Shown here piece after piece: positions 8,454 to 15,562 of a stretch of DNA of 26,163 bases. Origin of the DNA: GCA-2697345 sp049602715. Lineage in GTDB: Bacteria > Pseudomonadota > Alphaproteobacteria > Rhodobacterales > Rhodobacteraceae. Location of the stretch: NCBI GenBank assembly GCA_049602715.1, contig JBMYRX010000029.1, positions 1-26,163 of the forward strand. Direction: 5' to 3'. Made by a program: the position numbers and the translations under genes. Position 1 is the stretch's first letter. Every line of letters begins with the position of its first letter. The notes beneath the pieces are model-generated. The model made no database searches. It had not been told where the DNA came from and saw only the letters and a program-made list of their open reading frames with translations.

Positions 8454-9634
8454 AATGTTTTCTTTGCTGCTTCAGCTGTTTTTTCCAAACGCACGAGGGC
8501 TTCCTGTAACTCTGACTCTAAAATGTTTAAAGAGGGAAGAAGTCTGACCGTATTATCTGCAGCTGGTACCAATAAAAGATTTTCTTGGTAAGCAAATTCC
8601 ACAATATCCATATTTGAGACTTTACATTTTAGCCCCAACATTAAACCTTGACCTCTAACATGATCAAATATCTCAGGGTATTGACTTATTAAGCTTTCTA
8701 ATTTCTGTCTGAAACTTCCAGCTTTTCGATTAACATCAGATAAGAACTTCTTACTTGAAATAATATCCAATACTTTAGATCCTACTGCGCACGCAAGAGG
8801 GTTACCCCCATAGGTTGATCCGTGTGTGCCAGGGGTCATACCAAAAGCTGCCTCCTCAGTTGCCAGACAAGCCCCCAACGGAAAACCATTTCCTATACCT
8901 TTGGCAATAGCCATAATATCTGGTTTCACATTGGCCCATTCGTGGGCAAACAACTTACCTGTTCTACCAACACCACATTGTATTTCGTCACAAATGAATA
9001 ATACACCAGTCTCGCTACATAGATCACGAATTGATTTCAGGAAATGATCTGATAGAGGGATTATACCACCTTCCCCCTGTATTGGTTCAACTATAATAGC
9101 AGCAATATCCGGACTTTGAAACGCTGAACGATAGGTTGAGAAGTCATCTTTAACGGAAAACTGCAAAAACCCGGGCAATAATGGTCCAAAGCCTTTAGTT
9201 AATTTTTCGGAGCCTACCGCAGAGATAGTACCCATTGTTCTGCCATGAAATGCATTTTCTAGAGTTATAATTGTAGATCGGTCTGGTTGTCCTTTTTCAA
9301 ACCAATATTTTCGAGCCATCTTAATTGCACACTCCATTGCCTCCGCGCCCGAATTAGTAAAAAAAACAGTATCTGCAAAAGTTTCATCTACCAACCTTTG
9401 TGCCAAGTACTCTTGGTTTGGTATTTCATATAAATTTGACACATGCCACAATTTGGTTGCCTGTTCATTTAGTACAGCAGTTAGAACTGGGTTTGAGTGC
9501 CCCAAAGAAGTCACGGCAATACCCGAGCCCAAATCTAGATATTGATTATTATTTTCATCGAATAACCAACAACCTTCTCCTTTACTAAACCGTAACGGAG
9601 CCCGAGAGTAACTTGGCAATATTGGTTTAATCAT
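8450..9634 (-). CDS. argD: Acetylornithine aminotransferase
   Basis: Class III PLP aminotransferase converting N-acetylglutamate-5-semialdehyde and glutamate to N2-acetylornithine; ArgD often also acts as succinyldiaminopimelate aminotransferase for lysine synthesis. Motifs are NSGAEA at residues 94-99 (phosphate binding), EPIQGEGG at 183-190, DEIQ at 216-219, and the Schiff-base lysine K245 in AIAKGIGNGFPLGAC. Length is 394 residues. It is the first gene of the argD-argF operon and is divergent from gcrA across 211 bases, an order I recall from Rhodobacterales. The protein begins MIKPILPSYSRAPLRF, matching the family N-terminus. Confidence 0.95.
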   Translation of the reverse strand: MIKPILPSYSRAPLRFSKGEGCWLFDENNNQYLDLGSGIAVTSLGHSNPVLTAVLNEQATKLWHVSNLYEIPNQEYLAQRLVDETFADTVFFTNSGAEAMECAIKMARKYWFEKGQPDRSTIITLENAFHGRTMGTISAVGSEKLTKGFGPLLPGFLQFSVKDDFSTYRSAFQSPDIAAIIVEPIQGEGGIIPLSDHFLKSIRDLCSETGVLFICDEIQCGVGRTGKLFAHEWANVKPDIMAIAKGIGNGFPLGACLATEEAAFGMTPGTHGSTYGGNPLACAVGSKVLDIISSKKFLSDVNRKAGSFRQKLESLISQYPEIFDHVRGQGLMLGLKCKVSNMDIVEFAYQENLLLVPAADNTVRLLPSLNILESELQEALVRLEKTAEAAKKTL

Positions 9635-9845
9635 AAAACTTGATCCTTAACACTACAGAGTTCTATATATTTGATATATTACCCTTTTAGTCAATGGAAG
9701 TTGATCAAACGAAAAAAAAACAATATTGGTTCACCTTGAATAGATTTATAGCTATATTGGGTTTTACTTATAATAAGAATTTAGTTAGGAAGCTGTATAA
9801 ACTCCAATACCTTGGAGGTTTTTAATTAATAAATAGGGTTTTAAA
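9635..9845. promoter_or_regulatory. Divergent argD/gcrA promoter region
   Basis: This AT-rich 211-base spacer lies between divergent argD and gcrA. A consensus -10 TATAAT sits at 9769-9774 on the plus strand; the best -35 at suitable spacing is a poor TTATAG (9746-9751). A hairpin with a T-rich tail lies in the gcrA leader and is listed separately. I see no GANTC methylation site here, although gcrA is often tied to CcrM methylation. The gcrA ribosome binding site is AGGG at 9835-9838, 7 bases before the ATG. Confidence 0.4.
9802..9825 (+). terminator. Hairpin with T-rich tail in the gcrA leader (possible attenuator)
   Basis: CTCCAA (9802-9807), loop TACC (9808-9811) and TTGGAG (9812-9817) form a perfect 6-bp stem, followed by GTTTTTAATT. 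The layout resembles a short intrinsic terminator but sits upstream of gcrA on the same strand, downstream of the likely -10 element, so it would be an attenuator or a leader structure. The stem is short, so function is uncertain. Confidence 0.35.
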
Positions 9846-10406
9846 ATGGCTTGGACAGATGAACGTGTAGAAGTACTTAAAAAGTTATGGATAGAAGGTA
9901 AATCAGCATCGTTCATAGCAAAAAAGCTAGGTGGGGTGACTAGAAACGCTGTGATTGGGAAAGTTCATAGGCTAGGCCTATCTAATAGAACCAGTACCTC
10001 TCCAGACAAATCAAAGATTAAGGAAAAGTTACCCAAAAAGGGAAAAATAGGTGTCAAACAGGAAAAAAGTCCGGTTGAGAAAAAAATAGATCTAGCAAAA
10101 ACCCTTACAAAGCCTATTCCTAGACCAAAGCTGATTATCACAGCAGGGCAGCCTCTTCCTCCACAACCATCAGCAAATGAGATAAGTCCGGAAGCACTTG
10201 CAACAGTAAAAGAAGTCGAAAAAACAGCTAGAAAACTAACCGTAATGGAGCTTACGGAAAGGACTTGTAAGTGGCCCGTCGGAGACCCTGCAACTGAAGA
10301 CTTTTGGTTCTGTGGACTACCTGTCCAAGTAGGAAAGCCATACTGTGAAGCTCACGTAGCTGTAGCATTCCAGCCAATGAGTACTCGAAGGGAAAGGCGT
10401 CGTTAA
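9846..10406 (+). CDS. gcrA: GcrA cell cycle regulator
   Basis: Alphaproteobacterial transcription factor that binds the sigma-70 holoenzyme and stimulates promoters, many carrying CcrM-methylated GANTC sites. The N-terminal helix-turn-helix DNA-binding domain covers residues 1-45 (MAWTDERVEVLKKLWIEG, then ASFIAKKLGG-VTRNAVIGKVHRLGL). Residues 50-125 form a Lys/Pro-rich linker. The C-terminal sigma-binding domain from about 130 holds TERTCKWPVGDP, FWFCG and YCEAHVAVAFQP, with Cys141, Cys156, Cys167 and His170 arranged like a small metal or structural knuckle. Length is 186 residues. A basic tail (RRERRR) ends the protein. rimO follows 29 bases later. Confidence 0.95.
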   Translation: MAWTDERVEVLKKLWIEGKSASFIAKKLGGVTRNAVIGKVHRLGLSNRTSTSPDKSKIKEKLPKKGKIGVKQEKSPVEKKIDLAKTLTKPIPRPKLIITAGQPLPPQPSANEISPEALATVKEVEKTARKLTVMELTERTCKWPVGDPATEDFWFCGLPVQVGKPYCEAHVAVAFQPMSTRRERRR

Positions 10407-10435
10407 ATTTTATCGACTAGTCTTTACACTAGAAA

Positions 10436-11833
10436 ATGGTCTCAAATGATAAATTCCATCGGCCTGACGTAGCTCCGAAAATTTCCATTTTAAAGAATCG
10501 ACAGAATAATCAACCACGGATCGGCATGGTTTCTCTAGGTTGTCCGAAAGCCTTGGTAGATAGCGAGCGTATACTAACGAGGCTACGTGCGGAGGGATAT
10601 TCCATCAGCCCTAATTATGCAGGCGCTGAGGCCGTAATAGTAAACACATGTGGTTTTCTAGACTCTGCAAAAGTTGAAAGCCTTGAGGCAATAGGAGAGG
10701 CTATAGAGGAAAATGGTAAGGTGATTGTTACTGGATGCTTGGGTATAGAAAAAAATTTAATAAAAAAAACTCATCCCAGCGTTTTGGCTATAACTGGTCC
10801 CCAACAATACGAAAAAGTAATAGACGCAGTCCACCAGGCTGTTCCAGCTCAACCTGATCCTTTTTTTGATCTTTTACCAAATCCACAAATTTCTTTAACG
10901 CCCAGACACTACAGCTATTTAAAGATATCTGAGGGCTGCAATCATAAATGCAAATTCTGTATTATTCCCTCGATGAGAGGGAAGTTAAATTCCAGACCCT
11001 CTAACGCAATTCTTCGAGAAGGAGAGAGGTTAGTAAATTCAGGCGTAAAGGAGCTTTTGATAATTTCACAAGATACGTCAGCTTATGGAATAGATATTAG
11101 ATATGAAAAAAAACCTTGGAATAACAAAGAAGTTAGAAGTCATATCGTTGACTTAGCAAGAGAGCTTGGCACACTTGATGCCTGGATTCGGCTTCACTAT
11201 GTTTATCCTTATCCACATGTCAGAGATTTAATTCCACTTATGGCAGATACAAGTAATAACGTTTTACCATATCTTGATATACCCTTCCAACACGCACATC
11301 CTGATGTACTGAGACGCATGAGTAGACCTGCAGCTTCCGCAAAAACATTAACAGAAATACAAGCTTGGCGGAAAGAATGCCCAGACCTTACAATTAGATC
11401 GACTTTTATTGTTGGTTTTCCTGGGGAAACTGAAGAAGAATTCCAAACTTTGCTGGACTGGCTGGATGAAGCTCAACTGGACAGAGTCGGCTGTTTTGAA
11501 TACGAAGATGTAAAGGGCGCAAGATCTAATTTATTACCCAATCATGTGCCCAATGACGAAAAACATGATCGTTGGCATCGCTTTATGTCAAAGGCTCAAA
11601 AAATATCTCAAAAAAAACTACAAAAAAAAGTGGGAACTATTACTCAGGTTATTATCGATGAAATTGATGATAAAGTAGCAACTTGTCGTACTAAAAGTGA
11701 TGCCCCTGAAATTGATGGAAACTTTTTTATAAATAAAAATATCCATAAGCTTAACGTCGGTGATATTGTTTTTGCAAATGTAACCGAAGCATCAGATTAT
11801 GATTTATTCGGTGAGGTGTTAAATGAAATCTAA
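10436..11833 (+). CDS. rimO: Ribosomal protein S12 methylthiotransferase
   Basis: Radical-SAM enzyme with two [4Fe-4S] clusters that adds a methylthio group to the beta carbon of a conserved aspartate in ribosomal protein S12. The N-terminal UPF0004 domain supplies cysteines C36 (SLGCPKALVDSE), C72 (NTCGF) and C101 (TGCLG). The radical-SAM motif CNHKCKFC gives C168, C172 and C175. A TRAM RNA/protein-binding domain occupies the last ~65 residues. SLGCPKALVDSE and the short NTCGFLDSA segment favour RimO over MiaB. Length is 465 residues, with a roughly 25-residue extension before the first domain. The start lacks a clear ribosome site. The next gene begins inside its last 11 bases. Confidence 0.95.
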   Translation: MVSNDKFHRPDVAPKISILKNRQNNQPRIGMVSLGCPKALVDSERILTRLRAEGYSISPNYAGAEAVIVNTCGFLDSAKVESLEAIGEAIEENGKVIVTGCLGIEKNLIKKTHPSVLAITGPQQYEKVIDAVHQAVPAQPDPFFDLLPNPQISLTPRHYSYLKISEGCNHKCKFCIIPSMRGKLNSRPSNAILREGERLVNSGVKELLIISQDTSAYGIDIRYEKKPWNNKEVRSHIVDLARELGTLDAWIRLHYVYPYPHVRDLIPLMADTSNNVLPYLDIPFQHAHPDVLRRMSRPAASAKTLTEIQAWRKECPDLTIRSTFIVGFPGETEEEFQTLLDWLDEAQLDRVGCFEYEDVKGARSNLLPNHVPNDEKHDRWHRFMSKAQKISQKKLQKKVGTITQVIIDEIDDKVATCRTKSDAPEIDGNFFINKNIHKLNVGDIVFANVTEASDYDLFGEVLNEI

Positions 11834-12200
11834 GGTCCGCGTTCTATATAATGCTGATTGTCCAATTTGTAATTTTGAAATTAAGCACTACCAAAAATAT
11901 GTAGATAAAGCTAATTTGGCCATAGATTTTGATGACTTAAATGGACCAAATATTGCCGACTGGTCTATTTCTCCAGATAAAGCCGCCAGGAGGCTTTACG
12001 TAAATAGGGGCGATCAGACAGTAAGTGGCATAGACGCATTCATCATTCTGTGGAACGAAATGCCTCGCTATCGCTGGCTATTTCACATTATTAGACAACC
12101 AGTCATAAAGCAGGTCTCTGCCTTCATTTATGATAAAGTATTGGCTCCTTACATCTACTACTTGCATCTAAAAAGGCAAAAAATTACAAAGAATAAGTAG
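11823..12200 (+). CDS. DCC-family thiol-disulfide oxidoreductase-like protein (DUF393)
   Basis: Small 125-residue protein of the DCC family (DUF393), named for the N-terminal D-x-x-C signature; here D12-C13-P14-I15-C16 follows a short strand (VRVLYNADCPICNFEI), resembling a thioredoxin-like CxxC active site. The middle contains GIDAFIILWNEMPRYRWL and the C-terminal part is aromatic and basic, as in other family members, whose physiological partners are unknown. The ATG lies 11 bases inside the rimO 3' end, with GAGG in the overlap about 8 bases upstream, so translation is probably coupled to rimO. A link to RimO cysteine or Fe-S chemistry is only contextual. Confidence 0.85.
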   Translation: MKSKVRVLYNADCPICNFEIKHYQKYVDKANLAIDFDDLNGPNIADWSISPDKAARRLYVNRGDQTVSGIDAFIILWNEMPRYRWLFHIIRQPVIKQVSAFIYDKVLAPYIYYLHLKRQKITKNK

Positions 12201-12227
12201 TAACTTTAAGGTTTATGGGAGAAATAA

Positions 12228-13331
12228 ATGAAAACGAGTTTTCTTTGGGACGAGCGATGCTTCTGGCATGGAGGTGGCGATTTTGCCTTTACTCTGCCAT
12301 TAGGCGGTTTGGTACAACCGATGGCTTCTGGAGGCTTACCTGAAAACCCTGAAACCAAAAGACGTCTAAAAAATTTACTTGATGTTACCGGCTTACTTGG
12401 TGAACTAGATAGCAAATCAAGCTCTCAGGTATCCTACGAAGATTTACTAAGGGTCCACCCCAAAACATTGCTGGATAACTTTAAGGCACTTTCTGACGCA
12501 AATGGTGGACAAATAGGTCTTAACATACCGTTTACCAAAGGCGGTTTCGAAATGGCTGCCCTATCCGCTGGTTTAGCAAAAGAAGCGATTTTTTCTGTTT
12601 TGAAAAACGAAAATACAAATGCTTACGCATTATCGCGTCCTCCTGGGCATCATTGCCTGCCAGATCTTCCTAACGGGTTCTGTTTGCTCTCAAATATCGG
12701 AATTTCTGTTGAAGCAGCCATCGCCGAAAAGCTTACTGATCGAGTAGCAATTGTAGATTGGGACGTTCATCATGGAAATGGAACGGAAGCCATTTTTTAT
12801 AACAGACCAGACGTACTCACAATATCTATTCATCAAGAAAGATGTTACCCTATTGATAGCGGAGATATTAGGGATATTGGGGTGGAAGGTGGAGAGGGTT
12901 ACAACATGAATATACCCTTGCCTCCAGGAGGAGGACATAAGTTATATTTAGAAGTTATGGAACGTTTAGTTCTTCCTCGTCTAAGAAAATTTAAACCGGA
13001 TATAATAGTTATAGCTTGTGGTTTTGACGCATCAGCAATTGATCCTCTAGCCCGAATGCTAGCAACATCCGACACTTTTGGTGAGCTTACACGATTTGCT
13101 ATGCTTGCAGCTCAGGAGTTATGTAATGATCGCTTAGCTTTTGTACATGAGGGGGGTTACTCTGAAGTGTATGTACCATTTTGTGGCCATAGAGTAATTG
13201 CAGAACTATCTGGAAGCTCAATAATAGCAGCAGACCCTTACAAAAAAATATTTGACGCCAGACAACCTAACGAACGGCTGGATAAATTCTACTCAGGCTT
13301 GATTAAGGAATTTCATGATTTCTTTTTGTAA
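12228..13331 (+). CDS. Histone deacetylase family protein (class II-like amidohydrolase)
   Basis: Zinc-dependent deacetylase of the arginase/deacetylase fold. RPPGHH at residues 137-142 holds the tandem active-site histidines. The zinc ligands D179 and H181 lie in VDWDVHHGNGT and D267 lies in GFDAS. Y311 in HEGGY is the transition-state tyrosine. Length is 367 residues. Bacterial relatives deacetylate polyamines or other small acetylated amines, or are called HDAH/class II HDAC-like; the exact substrate cannot be read. GGGAG at 12217-12221 is 6 bases before the ATG. It follows the DCC gene by 27 bases and precedes scoA by 69 bases, so it may share transcripts with the rimO group. Confidence 0.88.
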   Translation: MKTSFLWDERCFWHGGGDFAFTLPLGGLVQPMASGGLPENPETKRRLKNLLDVTGLLGELDSKSSSQVSYEDLLRVHPKTLLDNFKALSDANGGQIGLNIPFTKGGFEMAALSAGLAKEAIFSVLKNENTNAYALSRPPGHHCLPDLPNGFCLLSNIGISVEAAIAEKLTDRVAIVDWDVHHGNGTEAIFYNRPDVLTISIHQERCYPIDSGDIRDIGVEGGEGYNMNIPLPPGGGHKLYLEVMERLVLPRLRKFKPDIIVIACGFDASAIDPLARMLATSDTFGELTRFAMLAAQELCNDRLAFVHEGGYSEVYVPFCGHRVIAELSGSSIIAADPYKKIFDARQPNERLDKFYSGLIKEFHDFFL

Positions 13332-13345
13332 GTGGTTAATACTAA

Positions 13346-13373
13346 TTGACTCCAACAATTCTAGACGCATAAC
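13346..13373 (+). promoter_or_regulatory. Candidate scoAB promoter with a GANTC site in the -35
   Basis: TTGACT (13346-13351) and CATAAC (13368-13373) are separated by 16 bases, a plausible sigma-70 promoter 28 bases before the scoA start. GACTC (13348-13352), a CcrM/GANTC methylation motif, overlaps the -35. The scoA ribosome site is AGGA at 13389-13392, 8 bases before its ATG. Confidence 0.4.
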
Positions 13374-13400
13374 TGAAAAGAAAAAATTAGGAATAGATAG

Positions 13401-14096
13401 ATGAAAAAAGTTTTTAATAACGCCGATGATGCATTAGCTGATATTTTGCAAGACGATATCTTCATAGCAGCTGGTGGATTTGGTTTATGTGGTATCCCGG
13501 AATTACTTTTAAACGCAATAAAAAGATCTGGTGTCAGCAACTTAACCTTTGCATCAAACAACGCTGGTGTAGACGACTTTGGTATCGGCATTCTACTACA
13601 AACAAAGCAGGTAAAAAAAATGATTAGCTCATATGTTGGAGAGAATGCGGAATTTATGAGGCAATACTTATCGGGTGAATTAGAACTAGAATTTAATCCG
13701 CAAGGTACTCTAGCTGAAAGAATGCGGGCAGGAGGAAGTGGTATCCCTGCTTTTTATACTAAAACCGGAGTTGGAACAATCATTGCGGAAGGCAAAGAGC
13801 ACAAGGACTTTAACGGTGAAACATATATAATGGAGCTTGGACTTGTCGCTGACTTATCAATTGTTAAAGCCTGGAAAGCTGATGAAACAGGTAATTTGGT
13901 ATTCAGAAAAACGGCTAGAAACTTCAATCCCCCGGCTGCAATGTGTGGCAAAGTATGCGTCGCTGAAGTAGAAGAAATTGTTCCAACGGGTTCACTCGAT
14001 CCAGATCTCATACACCTACCAGGGATTTACGTTCATAGATTAATTAAAGGTGAGCATGAGAAACGCGTGGAACAACGCACTTTAAGAGAGGATTAG
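13401..14096 (+). CDS. scoA: 3-oxoacid CoA-transferase, subunit A
   Basis: Alpha subunit of succinyl-CoA:3-oxoacid (acetoacetate) CoA-transferase, which moves CoA from succinyl-CoA to acetoacetate. The family I CoA-transferase glycine loop GGFGLCGIP is at residues 25-33 and ASNNAG at 51-56; the C-terminal part includes FNPPAAMCGKVCVAEVEEIVP. Length is 231 residues, as usual for the separate alpha subunit. scoB follows after 5 bases and supplies the catalytic glutamate. The convergent neighbours to the right encode a carnitine route that releases acetoacetate, so this enzyme is a good candidate for activating that product. A role in polyhydroxybutyrate or ketone turnover is the alternative. 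Confidence 0.93.
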   Translation: MKKVFNNADDALADILQDDIFIAAGGFGLCGIPELLLNAIKRSGVSNLTFASNNAGVDDFGIGILLQTKQVKKMISSYVGENAEFMRQYLSGELELEFNPQGTLAERMRAGGSGIPAFYTKTGVGTIIAEGKEHKDFNGETYIMELGLVADLSIVKAWKADETGNLVFRKTARNFNPPAAMCGKVCVAEVEEIVPTGSLDPDLIHLPGIYVHRLIKGEHEKRVEQRTLRED

Positions 14097-14101
14097 AAGT
14101 T

Positions 14102-14731
14102 ATGGCTTGGGATAGAAATCAAATGGCTGAAAAAGCAGCTCAGGAATTGCAAGACGGTTGGTATGTAAACTTAGGTATTGGTATCCCAACTCTTGTTTCA
14201 AACTATATACCGAAGGGCATAGAAGTAACGTTACAATCAGAGAATGGCATGCTTGGAATGGGTCCATTCCCGACTGAAAAGGAACTTGATTCAGATCTTA
14301 TAAACGCGGGAAAACAAACAATAACCGAGCTTCCGCAAACATCTTATTTCGACTCCGCTCAAAGCTTTGGGATGATTAGAGGTGGAAAAATTGCTATGGC
14401 TATTCTTGGTGCTATGGAAGTTAGCGAAAAAGGCGATTTAGCAAACTGGATGATTCCTGGCAAACTTGTGAAGGGAATGGGAGGCGCTATGGACTTGGTC
14501 GCTGGTGTTGGAAGAGTTGTAGTCGTGATGGATCACACCAATAAACATGGTGACAGTAAAGTGTTAAAAACGTGTACCCTACCCCTGACTGGAAAATCTG
14601 TTGTCGATCGCATTATCACAAACCTGGGTGTATTGGATGTAATTGATGGTGGGCTTAAAATTATTGAAATCGCTGATGGTGTTACCAAGCAAGATATAAT
14701 AAAATCTACCGAAGCAAAAATCGTGAACTAA
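14102..14731 (+). CDS. scoB: 3-oxoacid CoA-transferase, subunit B
   Basis: Beta subunit of the same CoA-transferase. The catalytic glutamate that forms the enzyme-CoA thioester is E47, in the conserved SENGMLGMGP segment at 46-55, preceded by the VNLGIGIPT motif at 22-30. Length is 209 residues, matching the bacterial SCOT beta subunit. The ATG lies 5 bases after the scoA stop, and AGAGG at 14087-14091 within the scoA end can serve as ribosome site, so the subunits are co-expressed. The downstream neighbour is the convergent SDR gene 72 bases away; no strong intrinsic terminator is visible between them. Confidence 0.93.
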   Translation: MAWDRNQMAEKAAQELQDGWYVNLGIGIPTLVSNYIPKGIEVTLQSENGMLGMGPFPTEKELDSDLINAGKQTITELPQTSYFDSAQSFGMIRGGKIAMAILGAMEVSEKGDLANWMIPGKLVKGMGGAMDLVAGVGRVVVVMDHTNKHGDSKVLKTCTLPLTGKSVVDRIITNLGVLDVIDGGLKIIEIADGVTKQDIIKSTEAKIVN

Positions 14732-14803
14732 AACCTTTCTCAATGTCATTGAATATATTTTGAAATCACAAGTAGTTAACTGATATTGTTAGAATAGTAA
14801 CGG

Positions 14804-15562
14804 TTATATTTTAGGATCTGGATTTTCTGTATGCCCGTCCACAGAAATTACTTGCCCAGATACAAATTTAGCATCCTCACTCGCTAAAAAGACCATCATG
14901 TTGGCAATATCATCCTCTTGGATGAAGGACCTCATGGAATTTGAAGAGGCATATGCTTTATAAACCTGATCCCTCGTTATACCTTTTAACTTAGCCTCTC
15001 GTGCCATAACAAGTTCCATCCTCGAACCTTCAACAGAACCCGGACAAACCGCATTTGATCTGATCCCAAATGGACCGAGTTCCATAGCTAACGTTTTCAT
15101 AAATCCTACCACAGCCCACTTAGCTGCTGAATATGGAGAACGGTTAGGGTAGCCGTAGATACCAGCGGTTGAAGACGTAAAGAGTATCGAGCCCGCAGAT
15201 ACCTTTTTCATTAAAGGTACAGCATATTTACTCGTCAGAAATGAACCCTCCAAATTTACTGAAAGACATTTTTGCCAATCTATTAAGCTGACTCCCTCTA
15301 TTGGACCAGTTGGACCGGCAATGCCAGCATTACAACAAACGGTATCTATACTACCCCACTCGCCGGCAATCATATCAAATAACGCCTTAACCTCCGCTTC
15401 AACGCTGACATCGACTAAAGATGTTCGCCAACTTTGTGGAACCTCTCCAAGTGCGGTTTCATCGATATCACAAACCCAGATATTGTACCCTTTATCGAAA
15501 AACTTTTCAGCTATTCTTTTACCAATTCCAGAAGCTCCAGCCGTTATTAATACATTTTTCAT
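14804..15562 (-). CDS. SDR-family NAD-dependent oxidoreductase in the carnitine operon
   Basis: Classical short-chain dehydrogenase/reductase, 252 residues. The cofactor loop is TAGASGIG (first glycine of the usual TGxxxGxG replaced by Ala), the acidic VCDID stretch after beta-2 favours NAD over NADP, NAG sits in beta-4, and the Ser-Tyr-Lys triad appears in FTSSTAG and YSAAK. The C-terminal GQVISVDGHTE is also typical. Its start overlaps the carnitine dehydrogenase-thioesterase stop by 4 bases (ATGA), so the two are translationally coupled. Oxidation of a carnitine-related hydroxy compound such as D-carnitine is an inference from context. The sequence does not look like classical 3-hydroxybutyrate dehydrogenase. 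Confidence 0.85.
   Translation of the reverse strand: MKNVLITAGASGIGKRIAEKFFDKGYNIWVCDIDETALGEVPQSWRTSLVDVSVEAEVKALFDMIAGEWGSIDTVCCNAGIAGPTGPIEGVSLIDWQKCLSVNLEGSFLTSKYAVPLMKKVSAGSILFTSSTAGIYGYPNRSPYSAAKWAVVGFMKTLAMELGPFGIRSNAVCPGSVEGSRMELVMAREAKLKGITRDQVYKAYASSNSMRSFIQEDDIANMMVFLASEDAKFVSGQVISVDGHTENPDPKI

Noticed and set aside
14740..14752. TCAATG-T-CATTGA inverted repeat between scoB and the SDR gene as a terminator
   Set aside because: The usable stem is only about four A/T-rich pairs with no T-tract directly after it.
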